Source: Flavobacterium panici
Lineage (GTDB): Bacteria; Bacteroidota; Bacteroidia; Flavobacteriales; Flavobacteriaceae
Direction of reading: 5' to 3'
DNA: 64,000 nt
NCBI RefSeq assembly: GCF_903819335.1
Contig: NZ_CAIJDE010000043.1
Location: 62,001-126,000 of the forward strand
In this document: piece by piece, positions 1-13,318 of the stretch
How the letters are laid out: every line of letters starts with the position of its first letter
Numbering within the stretch: the first letter of the stretch is position 1
Notes under the pieces: generated by a model
What the model was told of the DNA's origin: nothing
The model's database searches: none
Seen by the model: the letters and a program-made list of their open reading frames with translations, nothing else
Program-made: the position numbers and the translations under genes

Positions 1-864
1 CTGCCGCTGCGTCAGCAAAGTGAATTTCATTTGTATAAAGATTCGGCTGATACTGTAAAAGATAATGATGAAGAATTTGAAAATGAGATCACGGCTAAAA
101 ATGTAAAAACCCAAATCCTGATTGTTGAAGATAATCTGGAACTGCTCAATTTTATGAGTAAAGAATTGAGTAAAGAATATAAAATTTATAAAGCTGCAAA
201 CGGTGAAGAAGCCTTAAAGATTATTCACAATCAAACGATTCATATTGTCATAAGTGATATTACAATGCCTGTAATGGACGGAATTGAATTGTGCAGCCGT
301 ATTAAATCTAATATTGAAACCAGTCATATTCCGGTAATTTTACTGACTGCTTTAAGTGCTATACAAACCCGTATTAAAGGTCTGGAATCAGGAGCTGATG
401 CTTATATCCCCAAACCATTTTCGATGGATTTTATATTGGCGCAAATCGATAATTTATTATCAAACAGACGTCACGTTATGGAGTATTATGCGAGTTCTCC
501 GTTGTCGCATTTAAAATCTATTGCCCATAATACCATCGACGAAGAATTTATTAAAAAGCTGGACGATATTATCGATCAAAATATGGCCGACACGAACTTA
601 AGTGTTGAATCTCTTGCCGATATTCTGCACATGAGCCGTTCAACTTTATACCGAAAAATTAAAGATATTTCCAATCTAAGTCCAAACGAACTGATTAATA
701 ACGCCCGTTTGAAAAAAGCCGCCGAATTACTGCTTTCAGGCAAATACAAAGTCTATGAAATCGCCGAAATAGTGGGCTATAATTCGCAGTCAAGCTTCAG
801 CAGAAATTTCCAAAAAAGCTTCTCAATGTCGCCATCGGAGTTTATTAACGCAAACGAAAATTAA
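1..864 (+). CDS. Hybrid two-component system regulator, C-terminal part (REC + AraC HTH)
   Basis: The frame is open from base 1, so only the C-terminal part is visible; the first residues (LPLRQ...) look like the end of a histidine-kinase ATPase domain. A receiver domain follows (acidic pair VEDN; phospho-acceptor Asp at bases 256-258 in the motif SDITMP; KPF near its end). Then comes an AraC-type double helix-turn-helix (LSVESLADILHMSRSTLYRK ... IAEIVGYNSQSSFSRNF). This order is that of the inner-membrane hybrid two-component sensors that control polysaccharide utilisation loci in Bacteroidota. The missing N-terminus would hold the periplasmic sensor and kinase. Its position at the left edge of the glycan locus suggests it may control nearby genes, but a LacI regulator with matching operators lies inside the locus, so its targets may instead lie to the left. 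Confidence 0.93.
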   Translation: MPLRQQSEFHLYKDSADTVKDNDEEFENEITAKNVKTQILIVEDNLELLNFMSKELSKEYKIYKAANGEEALKIIHNQTIHIVISDITMPVMDGIELCSRIKSNIETSHIPVILLTALSAIQTRIKGLESGADAYIPKPFSMDFILAQIDNLLSNRRHVMEYYASSPLSHLKSIAHNTIDEEFIKKLDDIIDQNMADTNLSVESLADILHMSRSTLYRKIKDISNLSPNELINNARLKKAAELLLSGKYKVYEIAEIVGYNSQSSFSRNFQKSFSMSPSEFINANEN

Positions 865-929
865 TTGTTAATGGTTAATTATTAATGGTTAGTTGTTTTT
901 TCATAATTAACAATTAACCATTAACAATT
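863..929. repeat. Perfect 18-bp inverted repeat between convergent genes
   Basis: AATTGTTAATGGTTAATT at 863-880 is the exact reverse complement of 912-929. The 31-nt loop contains further partial copies of the same TTAATGGTTA word. It overlaps the stop codon of the hybrid regulator and sits just before the stop of the convergent transporter gene. It could act as a bidirectional terminator, but it is very AT-rich and lacks a clear T-tract, so a REP-like extragenic repeat is equally possible. Confidence 0.6.
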
Positions 930-934
930 AATAA

Positions 935-2251
935 TTACTTCAAAATCGTTTCCTGAAGTTCTTCCAGCGTTTTTCCTTTGGTTTCCGGCATCATGAAAAT
1001 GACAAAAAACAACTGGAAAACCATCATAATGGCGAAAATCAAAAATACGGCTGCGGCTCCAATCGTCGAGAATAAAAACGGAATCATAGATGGAATAATA
1101 GCAGCCAAAACCCAATGTGTAGAAGACCCAAATGCCTGACCGCTGGCTCTTAAATGGTTTGGAAAAATTTCTGAAATAAAAACCCAAATTACCGCACCTT
1201 GTCCTATGGCGTGTGAAGCTATAAATAAAAACAGAAAAATTGGAACCTGCAGACCTTCCCACTTAAAGAAAAATGCCGCTGCAACCAACCCTAAGGAAAT
1301 TATATAGCCGATTGATCCTATGTACATCAAAATTTTTCTTCCTAAAACATCAATTAAAAAAACACCGAAAAGGGTAAATACCAAATTCGTTATTCCGATG
1401 CCTACGCTGCTCATTAAAGCGGCACTTTCGCCCAATCCTGCTTCTGCAAAAATTCTTGGAGCATAATACAAAAAAGCATTAATTCCAGAAAATTGATTGA
1501 ATACAGCGATCAGAAACGCTAATAACAGCGGAAATCGGTATTTCTTTAAAAATATAGTTTCGCCTTTGTTGTTTTCATTATCGTTTCCCAAATGCATTTC
1601 GTGCAGTAAATCTTCAATTTTAGCTGTAGGATCTATTTTTTCCAAAACTGTTTTAGCATCCGAAATTCTGGATTTTGAAAGCAGCCATCTCGGACTTTCG
1701 GGAATTGTGAATACAACAATCGTATAAAAAAATGCCGGAAAAGCCATTATTCCAATCATCCATCGCCAGGCATTTTCGCCCGCATCGCGCAATAAATAAT
1801 TAGATAAAAACGCCATTAAAATTCCCAAAACAATATTAAACTGATACAGCGAAACTAACCTTCCTCTGTCTTTTGCCGGAGCAATTTCAGAAACATAAGC
1901 GGGAGCCGCAATAGTTGATGCGCCAATTCCTAATCCGCCTAAAAATCTAAAGAAAGCAAAAGTCCAAGGGTCATTTGCCAATGAAGAACCTATTGCCGAA
2001 ACGAGGAATAAAATACCAATCCAGACCAGTGTTTTTTTACGTCCTAATTTGTTCGTTGGAATTCCGCCAAATATTGCACCCACAACCGTTCCCCAAAGTG
2101 CCATTGCCATAACAACAGATCCATGAAAAACATCAGATGTGTGCCATAATTCCTGCAGTTTAGTATCTGCACCAGAAATTACAACGGTATCAAAACCAAA
2201 TAAAAAACCGGCCAATGCGGCGGTAACAGACCATAATAGTATTTTATTCAT
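935..2251 (-). CDS. MFS sugar porter (XylE/GLUT-like)
   Basis: A 438-residue membrane protein of the sugar porter family of the major facilitator superfamily, expected to have 12 transmembrane helices in the inner membrane and to move monosaccharide in by proton symport. The signature motifs are all present: NKLGRKK after helix 2, PESPRWLL near the middle, DVLGRK in the second half and PETKGKTLEEL at the C-terminus. The length is normal. It is divergent from the GH3 gene, and the gap between them holds a perfect LacI-type palindrome (2353-2376), so it is probably co-regulated with the glycan locus and takes up the released sugar. The substrate cannot be read from sequence; mannose, glucose or galactose would fit the neighbours. 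Confidence 0.93.
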   Translation of the reverse strand: MNKILLWSVTAALAGFLFGFDTVVISGADTKLQELWHTSDVFHGSVVMAMALWGTVVGAIFGGIPTNKLGRKKTLVWIGILFLVSAIGSSLANDPWTFAFFRFLGGLGIGASTIAAPAYVSEIAPAKDRGRLVSLYQFNIVLGILMAFLSNYLLRDAGENAWRWMIGIMAFPAFFYTIVVFTIPESPRWLLSKSRISDAKTVLEKIDPTAKIEDLLHEMHLGNDNENNKGETIFLKKYRFPLLLAFLIAVFNQFSGINAFLYYAPRIFAEAGLGESAALMSSVGIGITNLVFTLFGVFLIDVLGRKILMYIGSIGYIISLGLVAAAFFFKWEGLQVPIFLFLFIASHAIGQGAVIWVFISEIFPNHLRASGQAFGSSTHWVLAAIIPSMIPFLFSTIGAAAVFLIFAIMMVFQLFFVIFMMPETKGKTLEELQETILK

Positions 2252-2330
2252 AATAAGTATTTGTTAGTATCATCCATATAAAAACTCACAAAAAACTATA
2301 GTAATTAAAAAAAATCACATAATTTTTTAT

Positions 2331-2376
2331 CAAATGTAAAAAAAATATTTTCAAATACTAAAACGTTTTAGTATTT
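2331..2376 (-). promoter_or_regulatory. LacI-type operator and -7 element between MFS and GH3 genes
   Basis: A 24-bp perfect palindrome at 2353-2376 contains the core TACTAAAACGTTTTAGTA, with the central AACGTT typical of LacI/GalR operators. The same core occurs before susC (28572-28591) and before the ROK kinase gene (31359-31380). A TACATTTG box matching the Bacteroidota -7 element lies on the minus strand at 2331-2338, towards the MFS gene. No convincing -33 element was found. The symmetric operator could serve both divergent genes. Confidence 0.75.
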
Positions 2377-2462
2377 TTATTGAATTATTAAATGTTTAAT
2401 TTTTCAAAACCAAAAAATTGCTATTCAACAAAACTTAAAACTACTACCGCAAAATAAACCAC

Positions 2463-8176
<5,714 letters not shown>

Positions 8177-8200
8177 GAATTTAATCCGTTAACCCGAAAT

Positions 8201-8239
8201 AAAAAAAAGCATTAGTAATCGTTACTAATGCTTTTTTTT
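8201..8239. terminator. Bidirectional intrinsic terminator
   Basis: An 18-bp perfect stem (8201-8218 / 8222-8239) with the three-base loop TCG. The GCATTAGTAA half is flanked by an A8 run on one side and a T8 run on the other. It lies between the convergent GH2 and GH78 genes and can stop transcription from both sides. Confidence 0.9.
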
Positions 8240-8260
8240 ATTTTAATAGAATCTAAAGTT

Positions 8261-10963
8261 TTATTCTTCGGTAATTTTAAAAGAATAAGAACCAGATTTA
8301 AGCTGAATCACTTTATATATTCCTTCATTTGTAACATTAATATCTTTTGAATTACAAGTAAAAGTGCTGTTCTTGCCTAAATAAAAACTCGCATTGGAGT
8401 TTGGCGGAACAACTACTTTATAAAGTATATTTTTATTTTCCCGTTTCCAGTTTGATACAATTTTTCCGTAAGGAGATATATGTTCTGATTCAAAAAAATC
8501 AAGTCCGTTGGCGAAATTTGGTTTTAGTATAATATGTTTAAAACCCGGTGCATTTTCATCTGGAAAAATTCCGCCCAATCCTTTGTACATCCACGCTCCT
8601 ATTTCTCCAAACATAATATGATTTAAAGATGCGTCGTTTTTTTCAACATGCAGCGGCCAGTTTTCATACAAAGTTGTAGCTCCGTTTTTTATCCAATAAC
8701 CCCACGAAGGAAAATCTTCCTGTGAAGCAATTTTATACGCGGCATCGGCATAACCGTTTTCGCTTAATGCATTTAGTAAAGACTTCGTTCCTAATAAACC
8801 AACATCTAAATGAAAGTTTGTTTCCTGTACTTTTTTATACAGATTATCGGCTACTTTTTGTTTGAATTCATCAGGAACTAATCCCCAATAAAGCGGACCG
8901 GATAATTCGGTTTGTGTTCCGCTCGCATATAAGTTTGTTGACGGATTAAAAAACTGCTGATTGAATGCCGTTTTAATTTTTGCTGCTAATTTAAAATACT
9001 TTTCCGCATCGCTTGTCTTTCCTAACAGTTTGGCTGTTTTGACTAAAATCAAAGCATCTGCATAATAATACATAGTCGAAGTTAACGGTTTAGAACTTTG
9101 ACTTTTAACAGGAACCCAATCGCCTAATCCCCAATCTGTAATACCTGTTGGATATTTTTTATCAATTAAATCTACATATTTTTTGATGTTGGGATACATC
9201 TTGTTCAGCAAACTGGAATCTCCGTAAAACTCATATATTTTCCACGGAATAATTGCAATCGAACTCGTCCAGTCCGGACCCGTTGCAAATTCATATCCAA
9301 AAGCTCCGGGATTTGGGACAATGTTAGAAATTCCGCCGTCTGGCTGCTGCTCATCCTGATGATCTGCAAGCCATTTTTCGTAAATCGTAATGCCGTCAAA
9401 ATTATATAATCCGGTTTCTACATTGGTTTGCGCATCTCCTGTCCACCCGTTTTTTTCGCGCTGCGGACAATCGGTTGGATAACCAAATAAATTGGCCAGA
9501 TAACTGCTGTTTGTAGCTTCCCAAATTTTATTAAAAACCTCATTTGAAGTTTTTATTTTTCCGACAGAAGGAACGTCACTGTGCATTTCCAGAGCTAAAA
9601 GACAATCCTCATTTAATTTAAAAGGTTTACTTGATGTTACTTCTACAAATTGAAATCCTTTGTAATTGAATTTTGGAGAAAAACTTTCGTCGGCATTTCC
9701 TTTTGCAATAAAAATATCCGTTTGAAAAGGATCAGAATTGTCTGTAGGTCGATAATGTAAATCGATATTAGAAAGATCAACCATTCCGTTTTGATACAAA
9801 CGTTCCGCATGTTTTATTCTGAAAATAGTTCCCGAAGCTGCATTTTTTATCGAAAAACGAACGGTTCCTGCAATATTTCTTGGGAATGAAAATACGGTTA
9901 AAGTATCATTTACCCGATTAATTTTTGTTGGTTTTAACTGAGCTGTAATCTGGATAGGATGCAATTGCTGCGAAACCAAATTGGATGATGGCGCTTTTAC
10001 AATTGTAGATTTTTTCCAATTGCTGTCGTCAAAATCAGGTTTGTTCCAATTGCTAATTTCTTTACGGGCATCATAATGTTCGCCTGTATAAATACTGTTG
10101 AAAATTACTGTGCTGTCTGCTGTTTTCCAAGTTTCATCGGTAACAATAGTTTCCGTTGTATTATCAGAATAGGTAATTCTGATGTTTACCAAACAACGCG
10201 GACGATTTCTCCAAATTGTTTTATCAAACTTCCAAACGGCGGTCGATTGATGGTTGTACCAGCCGTTTCCTAACAAAATTCCAAAAGCATTTTTCCCTTT
10301 TTGTAATTGCGATGTAATGTCTAAAGTGGCATATAAATTTCGGCTGTCAAATTTTGTAAACATTGGGTCGAGCATTCGGTTTCCAACTTTTTTTCCGTTT
10401 ACATAAAATTCATATAATCCTCCAGCTGTAACATAAACACGTGCCGATTTTATGGTTTTTGCTGTAGAAATTTCTTTTCTGAAATACGGCGCAGGTTTGT
10501 AATTTATATCATGGGAATCGGAAATCCAGCTTCCTTTCCAATCGCTGGATTGCATCATGGCGGTTTCAAAACGCTGAATTTTTGAAATTTGCGTTTTGTC
10601 ATTCTGATCCCAAACTTTTACTCTCCAGAAATAGGTTGTAAAAGATTTTAGGAATTCTCCTTTATAAGAGATTAAAATATCTGATGAAATTACTTTTCCG
10701 GTATTCCAAATGGTTGTTTTTCCTTTGCTTAAAGCGATTGAATCTGTTGCGATTTCTATTTGATATGCGGTTTGATATACATTATTCTTGTTACCGCTTA
10801 ATTGCCAGGAAAGTCTTGGTTCCTGAACATCAATTCCTAATGGATTTACTAAATGTTCGCATTTGAGATTTACAGGCGTTTGTGAATGGCCTGCGAAACT
10901 CATTAACAAAAAAAGGAAAAACAGATATGTTGTTATAGTATTTTTTTGATTCTGTGTTATCAT
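8261..10963 (-). CDS. GH78 alpha-L-rhamnosidase
   Basis: A 900-residue exported enzyme that would release terminal alpha-L-rhamnose. It has an N-terminal signal anchor (TYLFFLFLLMSFAGHSQ), a fibronectin-like start (PVNLKCEHLVNPLGID, typical of family 78), beta-sandwich domains and an (alpha/alpha)6 barrel. The barrel opens with TDCPQREKNGWTGDAQ; D498, E503 and D510 match acidic residues needed for catalysis in GH78. The C-terminal half keeps SLNHIMFGEIGAWMYKGLGG, where the Glu is the expected catalytic base. It is the last gene of the minus-strand series, separated from GH97 by 330 bases that contain a repeat element, so it may have its own promoter. Rhamnose is not a normal yeast mannan sugar, which suggests a broader substrate. 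Confidence 0.93.
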   Translation of the reverse strand: MITQNQKNTITTYLFFLFLLMSFAGHSQTPVNLKCEHLVNPLGIDVQEPRLSWQLSGNKNNVYQTAYQIEIATDSIALSKGKTTIWNTGKVISSDILISYKGEFLKSFTTYFWRVKVWDQNDKTQISKIQRFETAMMQSSDWKGSWISDSHDINYKPAPYFRKEISTAKTIKSARVYVTAGGLYEFYVNGKKVGNRMLDPMFTKFDSRNLYATLDITSQLQKGKNAFGILLGNGWYNHQSTAVWKFDKTIWRNRPRCLVNIRITYSDNTTETIVTDETWKTADSTVIFNSIYTGEHYDARKEISNWNKPDFDDSNWKKSTIVKAPSSNLVSQQLHPIQITAQLKPTKINRVNDTLTVFSFPRNIAGTVRFSIKNAASGTIFRIKHAERLYQNGMVDLSNIDLHYRPTDNSDPFQTDIFIAKGNADESFSPKFNYKGFQFVEVTSSKPFKLNEDCLLALEMHSDVPSVGKIKTSNEVFNKIWEATNSSYLANLFGYPTDCPQREKNGWTGDAQTNVETGLYNFDGITIYEKWLADHQDEQQPDGGISNIVPNPGAFGYEFATGPDWTSSIAIIPWKIYEFYGDSSLLNKMYPNIKKYVDLIDKKYPTGITDWGLGDWVPVKSQSSKPLTSTMYYYADALILVKTAKLLGKTSDAEKYFKLAAKIKTAFNQQFFNPSTNLYASGTQTELSGPLYWGLVPDEFKQKVADNLYKKVQETNFHLDVGLLGTKSLLNALSENGYADAAYKIASQEDFPSWGYWIKNGATTLYENWPLHVEKNDASLNHIMFGEIGAWMYKGLGGIFPDENAPGFKHIILKPNFANGLDFFESEHISPYGKIVSNWKRENKNILYKVVVPPNSNASFYLGKNSTFTCNSKDINVTNEGIYKVIQLKSGSYSFKITEE

Positions 10964-10992
10964 TCGTTTTTATCTTTAATTCGTTTTAAAGG

Positions 10993-11235
10993 TTTAGTCC
11001 CTAACGGGACAAAATATTGCGTACATTAATATATTTTGCTACCGATATTAAATCCCTACGGGATAAACTAGTCTGGGCATTCATGTTACTACCGATATAA
11101 AATCCCTACGGGATAGAACACAATCGATTGAAATGTTTGCAAAAAATTATGCAACATTTTGTTGTTTTATCCCGTAGGGATTTTATATCGGTAGCAATAA
11201 GGGCAAACAGATAGATTGTCCCGTTAGGGACTAAA
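10993..11235. repeat. Nested inverted-repeat element (REP/MITE-like)
   Basis: This fills most of the 330-base gap between GH78 and GH97. The ends are perfect 20-bp inverted repeats (10993-11012 and 11216-11235, core GTCCCTAACGGGAC). Inside are three copies of a unit of about 28 bases with core CTACCGATATAAAATCCCTA followed by CGGGAT: at 11038-11067 and 11088-11115 in one direction and at 11165-11195 in the opposite one. Each unit carries the short palindrome ATCCC-TA-CGGGAT. A weak inner stem (11131-11160) lies near the centre. No open reading frame is present. The RNA would fold into a long, branched hairpin. Confidence 0.85.
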
Positions 11236-11293
11236 CAAATATCACAACGCAAATACAATTAAATTGGTTATATCCTTAAAAATTTACTTTGTT

Positions 11294-13252
11294 TTAAATC
11301 TCTTCTAAAACTGCAGCCCATCCTCCATTTCTAACCATTTTGATTTTCAGGATATCATTTTTGCTGACTTCGGTACTTTTTTTCCTGTAATCCATCGCTT
11401 GATATCCGGCATTAATTCCATCTTCAAATGAGGTTATTTTGTATTTTTTTGACGTTAGAAAATCTAATTTTATTTCAAAAGAACGCTCTTTTTCGGCGCT
11501 GTTTGTGATTCCGCCAATGAACCATTTTGTTCCTTTTCTTTTGGCTACAATGGCGTACTTTCCGGCATTGGCTTCTAATGCTTTGGTTTCATCCCAGGTT
11601 GTTGGTACAGAAGTGATGAAATCGGTGCATTCTTTTTCGCGATAATAAAGAGTTGGATTATCTGCCAGCATTTGCAGACCGCTTTCAAACACTACAAACA
11701 AAGCCAGCTGATACGCTCTTGTTCCAATACTTGCCGAATTTGGTCTTTCAGATCGGTATACTTCCGGCTGCATGCTGATCATGGCGCCCGGCGTATAATC
11801 CATTGGGCCGACTGCATTTCGCATAAAAGGAAAATACAAACTGTTGTCTGGTTTACAGCCGTCCATTTGCTCCATTCCTCTTACGCCCTCGTAAGAGATT
11901 AAATTTGGGTATTTGTATTCTAAACCAGATGGTTTAAACGCGCCGTGAAAGTCTACAAAAATCTGATGTTTGGCTGCTTCTTTTACTACTTTTTCATAAT
12001 AATTGACCATTACCTGATCGCTGCGATCCATAAAATCAATTTTTACTCCGGCAATTCCCCATTCTTTAAAAGTTTTAAAAAGCTCCATATTTTTGTCAAC
12101 CGTAAGCCACGTAAGCCATAATACGATGCCTACTTTCTTTTCTTTTCCGTAGCGAATAAGTTCCTGAACATTTACATTCGGATTTGGCGAATAGGGATCT
12201 TCTGTACTATTTGCCCATCCTTCATCCATAATGATATATTTTATGCCAAATTTTGATGCAAAATCGATGTAATATTTATACGTATCTAAGTTATATCCTG
12301 AAACAAAATTTACGTCTGGACCATAAGGTGTTGCACCATTCCACCATTCCCAGCTTGCTTGTCCGGGTTTTATCCAGGATGCGTCTTTGAGTTCACTTTT
12401 TGGAGCTAGTTTCAGCGTCATTGTGTTTTCAATCAGCTGTTTGTCATTTTTTGTAATGACAAAATAACGCCATGGAAAATTTCTTGTTCCTGAAGTTTTT
12501 GCAATATAATTGGCTTCTTTAAGGATTTTAAGGCTTCGGTCACCGTCTGGGCCAAATTCTAAAGGTGTTTTTGGAAAAGTCGATACAACTCCAGTTCCTG
12601 TTCCTTTTAAAAACATTCCTGCATAATCAGAAAGATCAGATTCGCTAATTAGGATTTTGTATTGTTTTTTGGAATCGACTAAAATGGGAAGTGTAGACAT
12701 TTTATCCGAAGGTTTCCAATCTTTGACTGTCGTTTGTGAATAGGCTTCTTCATAAGAAGTTTTAAAATTTCCTGTCTGCTGTAAATGAAGCAAATAATCA
12801 TCTGGGAAATTGACTGTGAAATCCTCGTTTACTACTTCAATTTCTCCTTTTTTTGCGGTTATAAATCGATATGCAATTCCTTCATCAAAAGCCCTAAATT
12901 CTACGGAATAGTTTCCTTTAAAATTCAATACTAAATAATTATAATTATTAGAAACAGATGAAAATTTCAACGGAACTACTGGTTTAATTTCTTCTTTTAT
13001 TTTTCCTGTTTTGCTTCCGCTTAATTTTGGATTTAAGCCTAATGTTTCATCTTTAAGAATCAAAGCCAAATGATTTTTTGAGGTTAAAACTTCGTTTCCT
13101 GCTGTAATTGAATAATAAATTTTATCACTCAAATTAATCGAAACTTTTAGTTCTCCGTTTGGCGATGTTAATTCAAAATTGGTTTGCTGCGAATGCACAT
13201 TTGAAATACCCAAAAGCAATAATAAGCATGTAAATAATTTTATATTTTTCAT
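11294..13252 (-). CDS. GH97 alpha-glycosidase, probably retaining alpha-galactosidase type
   Basis: A 652-residue periplasmic enzyme with a signal peptide (cleavage likely after VHS), the GH97 N-terminal beta-sandwich (SPNGELKVSINL), a TIM barrel and a C-terminal beta domain. Family 97 contains an inverting alpha-glucosidase branch (SusB) and a retaining branch that uses an Asp nucleophile. Here D406 in GVKIDFMDRSDQ sits where the retaining enzymes carry that Asp, and E455 in ISYEGVRG fits the acid/base. I therefore infer an alpha-galactosidase-like mechanism rather than a SusB-type glucosidase. It belongs to the minus-strand mannan series, downstream of GH92. A weak CG-centred palindrome (13254-13265) touches the start codon. 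Confidence 0.9.
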   Translation of the reverse strand: MKNIKLFTCLLLLLGISNVHSQQTNFELTSPNGELKVSINLSDKIYYSITAGNEVLTSKNHLALILKDETLGLNPKLSGSKTGKIKEEIKPVVPLKFSSVSNNYNYLVLNFKGNYSVEFRAFDEGIAYRFITAKKGEIEVVNEDFTVNFPDDYLLHLQQTGNFKTSYEEAYSQTTVKDWKPSDKMSTLPILVDSKKQYKILISESDLSDYAGMFLKGTGTGVVSTFPKTPLEFGPDGDRSLKILKEANYIAKTSGTRNFPWRYFVITKNDKQLIENTMTLKLAPKSELKDASWIKPGQASWEWWNGATPYGPDVNFVSGYNLDTYKYYIDFASKFGIKYIIMDEGWANSTEDPYSPNPNVNVQELIRYGKEKKVGIVLWLTWLTVDKNMELFKTFKEWGIAGVKIDFMDRSDQVMVNYYEKVVKEAAKHQIFVDFHGAFKPSGLEYKYPNLISYEGVRGMEQMDGCKPDNSLYFPFMRNAVGPMDYTPGAMISMQPEVYRSERPNSASIGTRAYQLALFVVFESGLQMLADNPTLYYREKECTDFITSVPTTWDETKALEANAGKYAIVAKRKGTKWFIGGITNSAEKERSFEIKLDFLTSKKYKITSFEDGINAGYQAMDYRKKSTEVSKNDILKIKMVRNGGWAAVLEEI

Positions 13253-13253
13253 A

Positions 13254-13300
13254 AAAAACGTTTTTATATGAATAACGTCCCACGAAAATGGGACGTTATT
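13254..13300 (-). promoter_or_regulatory. Intercistronic hairpin and weak operator-like palindrome
   Basis: A 12-bp perfect stem (13271-13282 / 13289-13300, AATAACGTCCCA, loop CGAAAA) lies between the GH92 stop and the GH97 start. On the minus strand it is not followed by T residues, so it is more likely an RNA-stabilising or processing structure than a terminator. Next to it, AAAAACGTTTTT (13254-13265) resembles the centre of the locus operator but lacks the outer arms. Confidence 0.5.
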
Positions 13301-13318
13301 TTTATTTATAAAATGCTG

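Noticed and set aside
921..1262. Minus-strand 113-codon frame inside the MFS gene
   Set aside because: It overlaps the sugar porter in another frame; the porter motifs show which frame is real.
13271..13300. Hairpin between GH92 and GH97 as a terminator
   Set aside because: On the coding (minus) strand it is not followed by T residues; the T-rich side faces the strand with no gene.
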